Made by a program: the position numbers and the translations under genes. The notes under the pieces were generated by a model that worked only from the letters and a program-made list of their open reading frames with translations, did not search any database and was not told the DNA's origin. From NCBI GenBank assembly GCA_905331475.1, contig CAJNYU010001724.1:175722-239721 (forward strand): a stretch of 64,000 nucleotides of DNA, given 5' to 3'. Shown piece after piece: positions 33,553 through 46,517 of this stretch (position 1 is the stretch's first letter; every line of letters begins with the position of its first letter). This DNA comes from Rotaria socialis (taxonomy: Eukaryota; Rotifera; Eurotatoria; Philodinida; Philodinidae).

Positions 33553-36311
33553 TCACAATAATACATTTGACGTTATGTCGATCTTTGTTTTATTCACAAC
33601 AATATTTTTTAAATAATTATATTCGTATGTAAATAAATCTGCACGATGTGGCTGAGAAACAAAAAACAAAAAGTCAGAGGAGCAGCAAACACACGGTGCT
33701 TCCCAATTTTTTTCTTTTTTTTTTGTTCTCTAACGTGCTTATCGATGATTTGATTGTAACTACATGAGAAAAAGATACTAACGTAATGTAATACAATATA
33801 AAATAAATACAAGCAACTAATCTTTCGCACATATTGTTGAGGTAAAACAGTTGAGGTGCGGGTGTATACGCGAATAATCCATTGATCCACGCCCTAATGC
33901 AAGTACGGCAGTACCTGCACTAGGGGATCTCTGTTAAAAGGAAGTGAATGAAATCTTTGTCTGTTAAATGCAAATCATTTTCTAATATTTTTCATTTTTC
34001 AAACCTTTCAGATAATTCATGGGGTTTCCACTTATTTCGATATATGGATCAAAGAATATCTTAGCACAACATGTTGCCACTTTCTCGCTAAATATTTTAT
34101 AATCTCAAATGAATTTGTCAATAGTTTATCATAACGAAGGACAACACAATTGACCTCATGTTATATTCTATCACTTGTAGACCCCATGATGATAGCAATC
34201 GATTACATTCAATGACAAAAATTTTGACACATAGTTCAACGTTTCTCTGACCGTTACTCACTTCATTCATTGAAGTGTATAACATATAATAAATCGTTTT
34301 AAATTTATATCTGATGATCAACATTTTATTAGAAACTATTCAAATTGTGCATAGATATAAATCTATTGACAATAAACATGCAATCAGATCAAATCATATT
34401 TGTTGAGATTTTCAATTCTCACACGTTTTGTGTCGCTTTCTTTTTCTTCAAAATGGATTACAATATTGAACAAGTAGTCGTTTCTCTTTAATCATCCATC
34501 GACACATTCATTGTTGATTATTCAAATTAGTCGTATGTCATTCTTTTTCTTTTGCTCGGATAGACATCGATACTCAAATGTTGACGCCGTGAAGTGGAAA
34601 TAATTCAATTCTATGTTATACAATCACGACTTTGAACTCAATCGGCATTTGTTTAATGAGTAATATTTACCAACTGTCCTCTTGATTGACTTGAAACGAT
34701 AGAAAATAATCTATTCACATGATTGTGTGTGTCAATTTATCTCTCTCGCTCGTTAAGACATAATAAAAATGCATAAGCACAGACAACGTTCAATTAATCG
34801 GAAATAATATTACAACGATGATGGTAACATGTACGTAACCTTCGAGTGTATTCGCGTTTGGAACAGATGTGAGTCGAGTCGACAACTGATCAAATAAACA
34901 ATATTTTTAGCTAATTACAACTAATTATTTCTTGTCAGTAAATTTCAGTAGTGGGGTGCATCGCACCCGACGGACATATAGACGACGACGACGACGAAAG
35001 AAGATTAGAGTTCCGGTTAAGCTTGACTAGCCTCGAGGCTATGATCAATGTTTAAATAATGACAATTTAATCTCACTCACACTTCTCGTTTTCTTTTTCC
35101 TTTCAATGATCTACTCTGAAGACAATATTTGTTGCTCTCTAGAACATTCCGTTATACGAGCTTTCTCTCCTATCTAATTGATCATCCTGTAAAACATTTT
35201 TTCTATGGTTTCTTCTCTTTTCCCATGTGTACATTAATTCGGAAGTCAGTTCCCCCCTATACATTCATTTTCTTTTTAGACGAGACACGTACAATTCAAT
35301 TGTAGATTCATAATACACTATTAACAACATTTGATTGTGCAGCTGTTGGTATGCTCATTTAATCAGATCTCAGTTGGAGGTTTCTCGAAATAATAGAAAG
35401 AAGAAAAAAAAGTGCGGGCAGATGTGTATGAGATCAGTCCCTTTCTTACTCGATGCCTATTGGGAAGAAAGAATGTTCTAAAGTGAATCTAATCGGAAGG
35501 CAATGTCGATGCAAGTGAATGAATGATCAGTCTGATGAGATAATGGTGCGTGCCAATTTTGCCGCTAAGAAGAAAAAAAACAAAAGATGAAACGTGTACA
35601 TATCGTTGTCAAACAATTTCGAACTGTACAATTAGAAACGGCATGGTGTCTCTCTTCCCATGACATAGATACATTGAAATTCTGTTCGACCATAAAGCGG
35701 AAAAATAAATAGTTTACAACTCACGAAATTTGTCATTAGAACAAACTAACGCAGCATGATAATAGCAACAGAAGAAAACTCATTTCTACTGACCTCACAA
35801 GCAAAAGAATGTTATGCGTTATATATTTATCTTCAATAATCGATTAGTTTACCAAAGAAAAACATATTCTTTGTGCAATAATACTTTTCCTTCGCTTTCT
35901 TTGTCTATATGTATATATATGTATCATTGTTAAACAGACTCTATGTCAAGATAATCGATAGAGCGGAATTTATGTCTATCGTTCAATGCTCATCCGTCAT
36001 TTTCAGGGATGCACATATACAATCGGATGAGTATAGACATACAGACACTCTCCTATTTCATCAACTGATGAGAGAGAAGTAACGAAAACATATTAAATGC
36101 CAAACAAATGCCTTGACCCTTTTCTTTCAATAGCTGACGTAATTCTTCTTATAAATATTTATATTATTATAAAGTAATTCTTGTTGAAATTATCACCATA
36201 TATATAAAGCTTTATAGTATTACAAGTCGAACAGAGTGAATACAAGACAAAAAAAGCGGGATTGAGCTTGACTATTTACATAAGCAAAATAAATAAAAAT
36301 TAGTTTTAGTT
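33553..36311. other. Long intergenic region
   Basis: AT-rich with a (GAC)n run near 34980-34996. No exon chain or repeat element is supported. Confidence 0.5.
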
Positions 36312-38474
36312 TTAAACGTAAGTTCCGCGTTTAGTTAAAATGTCTTGTTTGGCATCGGTTAATAACGATAGGTCGTTTTGTATTGAATGAAACAGTTTAT
36401 TAGTTAGATTATCCGACGGATGTATTGGTTTGTTCATAAATGAATATTGATATGGTAAATCAGTTAATATAACTCCACGTTTCGGAGAAAAAAGAAACAT
36501 ATCCTAAGAAAACAAAATTGATATGAGATTAAAAATAATCTATCACTCGAAACTTACTAAATGGCAACTGGCTGCTGTTTCAAGTGTAATATTATCTGAT
36601 TTATCTGATCCGTAAAGTGAATCTGCCGATGAACTTTGTTCTGATGATGATGATATTTGAATAATTTTCTGTTGTGGATTATTGTCATCAATAATATTTT
36701 TCGATTTTCGATCTTTTCTTCGACAGCATATACATAGAATTAATGCTACTAAAATAAACAATGCTCCTAATACACTACCGACACCAATGAGAATATATTC
36801 AGGTCGAATTATTAAATTTCGACTTAAACTATGATATAAACGTAAGGTTATGATTGATGATAATTCAGGTTTTCCATGATCATAAGCTTCGACATCAACT
36901 GTTAGCTCATCGTTTAATAAATTTTGCCAACAACTATTATCTGTTTCATTTGTACAATTAATAATTAATTTATTATCAACTAAATCGATCCATGTCGGCC
37001 ATGGATAACCTGTTTTTCGATAGCCGACTTTTCCATTTTGATTTTCATCTTCATCTTTGGCATTTAATGTTAATATCATAAATTGAGATTCGATATTAAT
37101 ATTTAATAATGATGAATTCCATTGGGGTCGAAAATCATTAACATCAGTAACAACGATACGAAACGATCGTTCGTTAGTTCCACTACGTATTAGAACGTCG
37201 TATGATGAACGAATTTCTCTATCGTAACTTCGATCGGTTAATAATGTTAGAGAGTTTTCGGATAATTTTTGAATAAAAAAACCTCGATTATTACGTTCCG
37301 GTAAGACTTGAAGATCTTCATCCGATGTTACATAGGCAATAAATGTTGCATTCGGTAGATTTTCTTCAATGAAAACTTCCGAAGAATTTTTCGATATTCG
37401 ATTGGAACCGAATGTGATTGAAATAATCGATTGTGGTATCATATTGATGTAGACAGTTGTTAGAGCTGGTATTGCATTATTCGAACCATCGGAAGCGCCA
37501 ATAATTAGTTTGAAAATTTTTTTCGAATCAAAATGACTTAAATTTGCTAATAAACGTAATTCACCCGTATGAGAATTAATTTGAAATAGATCATTTTTAT
37601 TATTAGCTCCATCGATCGTCAATAGAGAATAGTAAATACGTGCATTATGATCTAGATCTGGATCGTAGGCCGTTAGTTTAATTAAAGTCGTACCCGGAAG
37701 TGTCGAGTGAGAAATATTGACTGGATAAACCGATTGAGAAAAGCGTGCTGTATGATCGTTAACGTCAAGAACGGTTAAAATTAATTTTGACGATACCGTA
37801 TGAGAATAATCATTAGCTGTTACAGTAAATATATATTCATGTTGAAGTTCCCGATCGAGAGTTTGATTCACAATGAGATACAATTCTGAATTGGAATCAT
37901 ATTGCAAATAAAATGGTTGATTTTGCGTTTGATTCTGTTGATGAACAAGATTTATTGATGATATTACGATGTGACCATTGAGAATATAAGTCAATTCATA
38001 TAATTGTACGCCATTATCCCGGCAATCAATATCTTCACCTTTCGATAAGCCAATTTTTATACCAGGAATATTATTTTCAGTTAACGATATTGAATACGTA
38101 TTCGAACTGAATATCGGTGAATTATCATTAATATCGTTGATGTTAAATATTAGTAGGAGAATTTCATAATTAAACATATCATAGAATTTTATTGTGATTT
38201 GACATTTTGAACAAGTATCATCATTGGGACACAGTGTATCACGATCGATACGTTTTGAAATTGATATAAGATTTGTCGATGAATTAAATGAAAGCAACGA
38301 CGAACTTTCTAACAGTTGATAAGTTATTAACGATGGTGATAATGTATTTAAATCGAATATTATTGTGCCAATTGGCGTTTCTTCATTTAGAAATATCTCT
38401 TGTTGAGCAGATTCAATCAATGTTGAAGAAAAAAGAACAAGAAGAAGTAGACAGTAGAGTAGATGCATGATCAT
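36312..38474 (-). CDS. Small protocadherin-like adhesion protein
   Basis: Exon 36558-38474 plus exon 36312-36503, joined over a GT-AG intron, give 702 residues. A signal peptide (LLYCLLLLVLFSSTLIESA) is followed by about five cadherin repeats, some divergent, with calcium-binding linkers NDINDNSP, LDVNDH and VTDVNDFRP, and DRE/DRD motifs. A transmembrane helix (LIGVGSVLGALFILVALILC) comes next, then a basic stop-transfer run and a cytoplasmic tail of about 110 residues rich in Ser and Asp. This is a single-pass calcium-dependent adhesion or signalling receptor. It has fewer repeats than the large vertebrate protocadherins. The first Met is followed by a second at residue 3. Confidence 0.85.
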
Positions 38475-41400
38475 CTAGAAATGATGACGAATGAACAGAC
38501 AACGCGACGAGAAGAATGAGAAAAAAAATGTTCTCTCGTTCGTCAACGCCCAATGGTCGCCGATAGAGAGAGAGAGAGACAGAGAGAGAAAGACAGTAGT
38601 GATGGATTACCTTCTTTCTTCCGACACGACTAGTACAGTGAAATTGTCGAATTTCATCAGCTTCTAAGAAAGCAACAAAGAAAAAGAATAATTATCTTGG
38701 CACAGTGGGATGTCCTAATGAGAAAATGTATATACGATCAATTAGATCAATCTGAGCCGTTCATTTCAACGATACAATAGGATATATGCATATGTTCATA
38801 AGGTAGAACACGCGATTACACCTGCATATTTTAGAAGAAAAAAAGCACTATGCATGGGAAACGCCTTACTAATATTCATAAATAATTGTATGAATTCATG
38901 CAAAAATGTGTGAATGAATAAATAGATGAACTATCATTTCATCAGGAAAAAATCTCGGCATGCATCACACCATAATATACGTGAGTGTTGTGTCTATCAA
39001 GCAAATGACTCCCAAGAGAAAACGCCACAAACACACACATATTTAGCCTCGCGACAATCTCCTCTTAGGTTAAACGTTAATCGCCAATGATAATGCATGT
39101 TTCACAACTCCTACTATTTCCATCTATTTGAATCAAACACTTGTCGTCTTTAAAATGTTAATCATCATTAGCGTCATCATTATCCAGTGCGTGCAATGAA
39201 ATATGAATAGGCATTCTATTCTACTTCAGATGAAGCATAAGAACACGGTCATGACCCTGTTAACTATCTTCCTTTTTTTGTGTTGTGTTTCTATACGGTG
39301 TGAAGTAGATATGATAACATAAAGCCGTTTACCGTCGAAAAAACAAACAAATAAATTTTTTCTATCAGTTATATCTCTTGAGATGAATTTTATCTAAGAT
39401 GTTTCTTTTGTCGTATCGCAGTCAGTTCTTTGTTTGACAGCGCATGCGTAACATAAATAAATTAGAAATAAATTGAGTCAAGCATTTCTTCTTCTTGGCC
39501 TATTACATCATCTTCATAACATTTATCATCACAATGAGTAAACGTGTGTCCGTAGTGTCCATATGGATTGTTCTAAAACAACTATCAGTATAGACAACGA
39601 TACAATCTCTTTATCTAATGAAATCATAAATTGAAATTTTTAAATATATATCAAGAATAACAATTAGTGTATGTTGACATTACTCATTTATTATTCTTCT
39701 ATTTTGCTTCACACTATCAAACAAACAATCACTCGAGAAGAAGAAGAAGAAGAAAAAATACTAGGTGTCAAATAAGGCATGAAAGATGGACGGCGGATCG
39801 GTAGGGGGGTGAACTAAGTTAGGATACGATCAATCAATGCACTTGTGTTTCAATTTACCTTCACTAATACCATTACTATAGGGGTATACAGACACTTGGA
39901 TGAAACTACTTTGAATGTGTTTCGAATTACTCTCAATCATTACAATGAGCTCTTTTTTTTTATAATCCAACCATGCATATGTGTGTGTGTGTGTGTCGAT
40001 TTTGAATGAATGTTTACATATGTATATTGGTATCGACTTACATCAATACATAGCAGTTCTCATCTATCGATTCAAATGATCTAAACTATAATTTTAACTG
40101 AAAGAGACTAGAAGAAGAAGAGCCGCCGTGCATATTGATGATGCATATCTCGCTTTTTTTTTGAAGCGTCGAAAGTCAATTATTATTTCGTTCCCATTTA
40201 TAGACAACAACAAACGTGAATATTATTATTATCATCATCATCATCATCATCAATGATAATGAGGAATACACACCTGAAAAATAATGCCTTTCTTTTCTTT
40301 TTTTTTTTATTCACATTAATGATTATATGTCGGCTGTCAGTTAGATTTGTTAGAAGAATGACTTTCTTTTTTTCACACTTAATCGAAAAGTGAATTATTG
40401 CACTATCATTTTAAAAAATATAAATATCTCATTTAAATAAGGCGGATCCTATTGAGACAAGCAAAAAAGAAATTATAATAGATGATATCAAGTTAAATAG
40501 AGTACTGGACAAGGAATCATCTATCATATTAGCATAGATGATTTTTTTTTTTTCATGGGCTCGTATATGATAAATTTTATGGAGATTTTGCATGTCTTTA
40601 AAACGTTAATTGTCAAAACAATATAATACAGTGTGTTCATCGGTGATGAAAAAGATGATTAATTTTTCTACAGTTTGAACTTTTTCTTCAGTATCATATA
40701 GTATTTTTGACAATGCGTTCGTCTAGCGTAAAAGCGAATAAACAGAGGAGTACATGATTTTCAATAGAAAAACAAATGTTTGGTTGCATATCTTACAGAA
40801 AATGTGAAAAACAAAATTAATGAAGAATTTTTGAATCATTCGTTTATTTCTTCTCTACTGAGAGTCTCGTATCCCTTGGGATAGATTTTCAGTAGGAAAA
40901 ACGAACGCTTATCTCTGCTAATTGTGTCATATTGGAAATATTCAGACTTTTATTTGAGAATATTTCACTTGTTTTAGATATTTGAATTTCTTTTTATAAT
41001 CAGCTTTCTGTAATTTCGCCAGTTAAAACCATAAGAGTTTTGCAAGTTGTTCTTTACTAAAAGTTCTTTTATATCGTACTTGTTGAATTCATTTCATTTA
41101 TTTTCTAAACGGTATTAGTACATTGCTGGCCGTTCCAGAAATATTCAAATTCATTCTTAATAATAGGAGAACATTATGTGAACCTTGTATTATTTTTTAT
41201 TGAGTATAAGTGAGTTCTAATGATGTATGTTTTTCAAACTGATTTGGGTACGGATGTTAATATTCATTTCATTCAAAGTCCTAATCACACTCAGATCTCA
41301 TACACTATGTGAAACTCTTTTCACTGCATCCGTCTCGCCAAGATTGATTTTCGATCAATAGAATGACAAGTGAGTATAATGTTTATTTTGAAAAAAAAAG

Positions 41401-41720
41401 TTTAAAATTTGTGAATACAAAGCGATACAAAATATGAAATTGTTAGAATAAAAATCAAGAAATAAAAAGAAAAAAGTATTAAATGAATGCGATGGATGAC
41501 AATAAAACAAATCACAAAAAAGCAAGTAAGTAGAGACAATACATGGCTAAGTGACTATTGGGGTTCGGTTATGTCAAGTACAATATTTGGGATATCCTTT
41601 ACATGTCGGAAATACTAAGCAACATACAATTTACCAATGCGATCGTAAATTTAAACTAATGGGGAATCCGAACTCTTCAGGATTAAAAAATGTTTAAATG
41701 TTTTTTCTAGGAATAACTGT
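38475..41720. other. Long intergenic region with microsatellites
   Basis: A GA-repeat (38564-38594) lies just upstream of the protocadherin and may be a promoter element. Other simple repeats are (TG)n near 39979-39996 and (ATC)n near 40230-40250. No gene is supported. Confidence 0.55.
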
Positions 41721-44600
41721 TTATCCCGTAAAAGCTTTCACGTATTTCTTCCTATAAAGTTCTACTACGGCTTTTACTATATCAGGAGCCTTTCCTGCAT
41801 CAAGAGCCATTTTTCTGAGAATTTCTTCGGTTACAAAATGTGTGAGCGATTCAGCACCTTGAGGCGATTGAATATTCAACGCCTTACAACGCCCGACCGT
41901 CTGCTTAGCAATTTCTTCGAAATTGCTTTGTGCGCTTGGAGTGAGATAAAATGTATGGATCGGAATTTTTTTATCTTTCAATTTTTTCAATTCTGTTTCA
42001 TAATGTGTTGGTGCAGTAAATTTGGTGTTCTTCCAATATGCTTCGCTAAATTTCGCTCGTTTCTGACTGACCTCCGTTTGACTGTTTGCTGGAGCATCTC
42101 CAATTAGAATGACTTGAGAGATTGACTCTGGCGTGTCACTTTCTTGAACCGCATGTAACAAACCAACCTCAATTGCTTCACTTCCCCATCCACCTTCAGG
42201 GCCAATAGTGTTCATAAATGCTCTTAAACCACTACCTTTCGTGCACCAAGCAGAAACTTGCAAAATTTTACTTTCTTCAGAATTGTAGTTTCGATAGATC
42301 GCAAACTGCATCTGAAATGCGTCACTGGGTAATCCTTTCTCGCTTAAAATATCCGCAGCTCGATCAAACATTGTGCAAACAGTTTCTTTGGCAGCAGATA
42401 GTAAACTTGACATAGAACCTGTGGCATCCATAAGTAAAACTGTACGTGACGAGGCCGTTGCTATATTTGCTCCTATATTTTGATTCTTCAAAAACTCTTT
42501 TACTGCTGTAATATTACCCGTATTTAAAGCTGTCATAAAATCTTTCGAAGCGTTGTGGTCTTTTTTACGTTGCTCTATGCCAACTCCTTTGCTATTACAC
42601 TTACTCTCGAAGATAGCTCTACGCGCTTCATGCAAACTATCATAAAGTGTACTGCCCAATATTTTTGGTAGTTTAGTCGCATATGAAGCACCAAGAACCC
42701 ACTCTAAGTCTTTATCTAACAAAATCATTCTATATGAACCCGAGTCTCCTTGTCGCGCTCCTCTTCCCGTAATCTGATATTCTTCTGATAATTCTTCGGA
42801 GAAGAACGTTTGAAGTACATGAAGGCCTCCACTAGCTAAGAGCTGTTGATTATTGCATATAAAGTCAGTTCCTCGACCAAAGGTTCGTGTCAATAGTGTC
42901 ACTTTTCCGATGGTCGCTGCATGTTTTATATAAAGCTCTCGGTCCTTTACAGATACTTTCTCTGTTATTATTTGAACGCTCTCTTTAATTGATGATAACT
43001 CAGAAGAATGATAAAATTTCATCAACTTATCTTCAGATTGAAAAAATACAAGAATCGCACGCTTTGCACGGCAAAACACATCGATTTCTCCACGAATTTT
43101 CATGAAATATTCTGATTCGTTCACTACATGAACATCATTTTTAGAATTGTAACTACGTTGGCATTCTCCAAATACTGACGGCATGTATGTACTTTTTTTC
43201 ACCTCATACACCCTTCCAAGTATTTCTTTTTCTGCTGTAGCAAGTGTCTCCAAAGTACCAGTTACACCGGTGATATAGGCAAAATCATGAGGCATTTCAG
43301 CATAAGAGAAGGCTCCACAGTTGACTATAATGCCCACATTAGCCTCTAAACTGCTCGAACTAATTTTACCATTTTTATTTTCATGATAATACGCCCAAAT
43401 CGTATCATAGCCACGAACGACGTTCTCTGCTATAGATTCACCTTCGACATAGACAATTCTATCATTCTGAACAAGATAAGTCGATGACTGAAAAGATTGT
43501 AAAGAAGCTATCATGTCCTTGATAGCCTCATCCAGAAGAAAAGTCCAGTTACTGAAATGAGAAGCACATGCCGCATACGCCGGCATTGCTTTGATACCAT
43601 CTAAGGTTCGGATAGACCTATTCGTCCAGATTGTATCTAATAATGTTTTTATTACAGGATGCTTTAAATATACTACAGGCGTATAGATCCCACCATAGTA
43701 TTCATCACTAAGAAAAACATCAACTTCATCAATCAATAATACTTTTGGACGTATGCGTTTTGTCTTTGCCATTATCTCTAAAGCACTTTTGTTTTTCAGG
43801 ATCATATCACGCACCTTCTCTCTTACATCGCAATGTTCATTCAAAAGATTTTCGCATAATTTGTTAAAAGTACCATATTCGATATGTTCTTGTATTCGAA
43901 GCGCTCCAAATAGTGAAGCAAACGCCTCTTTATCCCGAGTGCTTAGAGAATCACTATAACAGGAACAATTTACATCGACTCCTATCAGAGCAAAAATGCA
44001 GGCGATAGCTGCCATTATCACTGATTTACCTTCTCCCGTGCCTACCTGTACTAAATTATTAAATAAATTTTTAGAGCTCCCACTAGTTTGATAACCTATA
44101 CCGAGAATACGAAATATAGAAATAACCTGTGCAACATGCGGCTTTAACAGATAAGCTTCGCTAGACTCGATGCCGCGTATCTCATTATAGTATTCAGTAT
44201 TTTGCAAAGTCCAAATGACAAAAATATACGCGAGTAACTCAGGAATTTTGTCCTTGAAGGTTTGATTCAAACTAAGGGATGTGGAGTTTGGGGCTACTTT
44301 GTCCGCAAAACATATAGTATTAGAAATCAATGTGTTTAGTGAATCTTTCTGGGTCGCTTGATCACAGGATAATAGATTGCTCAATAAAAGATCATCATAC
44401 TTTTTCTTAAATGTCCGAAACCGTCTCTTCAACATATCTTTATCAAGATCGTCTCCTTCTAAACGCTCTAATATATAGTCTAGATCATCCTGCTTTTGCA
44501 TTTTTGCATTACGCTTTCGCCAATCTTCTCCTTTCAAAAGAGAGTGCTCGGGTGTGGGTGTGGGTGTTGGTGCATGTATCTGAGTGTTAGATGTTAACAT
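41721..44600 (-). CDS. SecA-like ATPase fused to a VWA domain (possibly 5'-truncated)
   Basis: A single uninterrupted frame of 959 residues. Motor motifs match SecA rather than other helicases: VGTGEGKS (186-193, Walker A), IDEVDVFLSDE (290-300, Walker B), GVTGT (445-449), FGRGTD (574-579) and QITGRGARQGDSGS (609-622). Around residues 719-900 a von Willebrand A domain begins VLLMDATGSMS, an incomplete MIDAS motif (DxTGS), and includes VILIGDAP. The usual SecA C-terminal zinc tail is missing. The first residues include PTPTPTP, encoded by telomeric repeat (44550-44573), so the present start is probably secondary and the original gene extended further. Met34 is an alternative start. Function is unknown: eukaryotic SecA-type motors outside plastids are undescribed as far as I know. 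Confidence 0.75.
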   Translation of the reverse strand: MLTSNTQIHAPTPTPTPEHSLLKGEDWRKRNAKMQKQDDLDYILERLEGDDLDKDMLKRRFRTFKKKYDDLLLSNLLSCDQATQKDSLNTLISNTICFADKVAPNSTSLSLNQTFKDKIPELLAYIFVIWTLQNTEYYNEIRGIESSEAYLLKPHVAQVISIFRILGIGYQTSGSSKNLFNNLVQVGTGEGKSVIMAAIACIFALIGVDVNCSCYSDSLSTRDKEAFASLFGALRIQEHIEYGTFNKLCENLLNEHCDVREKVRDMILKNKSALEIMAKTKRIRPKVLLIDEVDVFLSDEYYGGIYTPVVYLKHPVIKTLLDTIWTNRSIRTLDGIKAMPAYAACASHFSNWTFLLDEAIKDMIASLQSFQSSTYLVQNDRIVYVEGESIAENVVRGYDTIWAYYHENKNGKISSSSLEANVGIIVNCGAFSYAEMPHDFAYITGVTGTLETLATAEKEILGRVYEVKKSTYMPSVFGECQRSYNSKNDVHVVNESEYFMKIRGEIDVFCRAKRAILVFFQSEDKLMKFYHSSELSSIKESVQIITEKVSVKDRELYIKHAATIGKVTLLTRTFGRGTDFICNNQQLLASGGLHVLQTFFSEELSEEYQITGRGARQGDSGSYRMILLDKDLEWVLGASYATKLPKILGSTLYDSLHEARRAIFESKCNSKGVGIEQRKKDHNASKDFMTALNTGNITAVKEFLKNQNIGANIATASSRTVLLMDATGSMSSLLSAAKETVCTMFDRAADILSEKGLPSDAFQMQFAIYRNYNSEESKILQVSAWCTKGSGLRAFMNTIGPEGGWGSEAIEVGLLHAVQESDTPESISQVILIGDAPANSQTEVSQKRAKFSEAYWKNTKFTAPTHYETELKKLKDKKIPIHTFYLTPSAQSNFEEIAKQTVGRCKALNIQSPQGAESLTHFVTEEILRKMALDAGKAPDIVKAVVELYRKKYVKAFTG
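44550..44573 (+). repeat. Interstitial telomeric repeat at gene 5' end
   Basis: GGGTGTGGGTGTGGGTGTTG begins immediately after coding-like sequence, on the side that is the 5' end of the minus-strand SecA-VWA gene. Confidence 0.85.
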
Positions 44601-44967
44601 GCTAAATCAGTAATAAGCCGACACCCATCAGACGAGCGTTCGGTAGACAGAATACTGGGTGGTTTGACAAGAAATCTCTAACCTGGAAAAAATCTTGTAC
44701 TTTTTTTCAATCAAGTCTGATTTTTTTATCACAGAATAGAAAATATTCTTGGATACTCTAACAAGATTCTTGCTTTTTATTACAAAAATTATTGCAAATC
44801 TGCTATTATTGTGAAACACCTCATGAAAGGAGTGTTGAAGTATATAGGGTAGAAATTTTGCACTCATCCCGCCCCCCACAGACCGTTATTGATAGGTAAT
44901 TTTCGCATCACAGGGCATTATCGACGGGTAATTTTCCCATCGCACACAGGTACCGATTGGTAACTAG

Positions 44968-45353
44968 TAGGGATGCAAGGGTGACGATTAATCGTTCACC
45001 GTTCCACCGCTTGAGACCGGTGCATCGGTGGACCGGGCCCCGGTGGGACCGGTGAAACGGTGGACCGGACCCCGGTCGGAGCAGCGAAGCGGTGAACTGG
45101 GGCCCGGCTCATCGGTGAAAGCCGGAAAGACTAAAAAACACCTACGGTGAAGGCCGGTGCAGTGGTGCTGCCAGATCACACTGATAGAGATATCTCTGAA
45201 TCTTAGAAAAAACCGACCTTCACCGTAGGTATTTCGTAGTCTTTCCGGCTTTCACCGTGAACCGGGCCCCGGTCCACTGTTTCACCGCTCCCATCGGGGC
45301 CCGGTCCAACGGTGACGGTGAAACGGTTTTTGATCGTCACCGTTGCATCCCTA
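44968..45353. mobile_element. GC-rich foldback element, TAGGGATGCAA ends
   Basis: TAGGGATGCAAGGGTGACG (from 44968) is matched by the inverted sequence ending TTGCATCCCTA at 45353. Almost the whole 386 bp is an imperfect hairpin of GGTGAAAC/CACCGG/GGGCCC motifs. The GC content contrasts sharply with the surroundings. The ends resemble hAT termini, but I found no matching 8-bp duplication. Confidence 0.65.
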
Positions 45354-46517
45354 GTACAGAACGAGCCTTCGAGGCGTCCTAATTCTTTATTCTTTTCTAT
45401 TTCGTCTATCTTTATTCATAGACGTTCTTGTAATTTTATTTAACTTCGCTATTTGATCAAGTTCATTCTTCACTACGTGACCAACAAAAATATGGTAAAT
45501 GTTTTGATTTCAACTGAGAAATTATCTACTTCCATTTTTTTTTCTAATGTTTTTTTTATTAAGCTCATATCTTACTATTGTTTTTTATTGTTTGGTTTAG
45601 TAATAGTAAAGCTGAGCAAGGAATCGAAAAAGAAAAAGTAACATTATGATAGAAAATTGGTAGATACATATTTGAAATATCATTATAAAGATGAAATTTG
45701 TATGCCCAAGTCGAGTATTACGGCGACCGTACACGATCGAAAGCGCTAATGTATACTATTGTTGCTTGCTGTTTCCGACCGTGTGTCTTTCACCTGGGTG
45801 ATCTTCAACTTTATGAATTTTCATTCTATTATTTTCTATTTTTATTTAGTTCTATGGTGCCTTGAACTGTTCTGTATTTCATCATGCTAAAATAATTATT
45901 ATAAAAATCGAGCATTACAAGCCACTGAACGTGAACAACGTAGTCCCATAACCACCCAAGCAACAGACGACATGTACAACGACAAAAGCGATGCCATCCG
46001 TTTTGTTTCGAAGGACTCTACGTGGTTTCTTTGTTGTTTTCTCTAATTGTTTGCTATTACTATTTAGATTGAAGCATTATATTCAAATAAAAGTAAAGAT
46101 TGTTATTTGTACAATAGATGCATAAAATATCTTGTTTATAAAATATATCTAATTATCATAGGCTAAAGTAAAATATACTTCTGAGTAAATAAACATTACA
46201 AAAAAAAATGGTCAAAAAAATTAGAACCGTAAAAGGTTCTAGATGCACCCGTTTTTCTTTTACTGAGTAGACATTGATGAAACATTAATTCAAAACAAAA
46301 CGTGTTGCTTTTCATTATCACATACATATATTCAACGAATACGGTTTGATATCTGATGATGATAATAATAATAATTCTTTGTGTCTTATTTATATAGTTA
46401 GTCAAATTCAGAGTGACAGCGAAATTAGTCCGACTCAAAATAATCTATTAAAGAAGAATTTCAATATTCATTTCATTCACTGCTCAAGAATTTAAAGTAT
46501 ATCGTGATATGTGCGTT
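45354..46517. other. AT-rich, no supported gene
   Basis: Only low-complexity short frames are present. Confidence 0.45.

Noticed and set aside
41721-44600. Bacterial contamination as an explanation for the SecA-like frame
   Set aside because: It is embedded in AT-rich eukaryotic sequence, touches telomeric repeat, has a VWA fusion unlike ordinary SecA, and there is no assembly gap beside it. Contamination is not fully excluded without read data.
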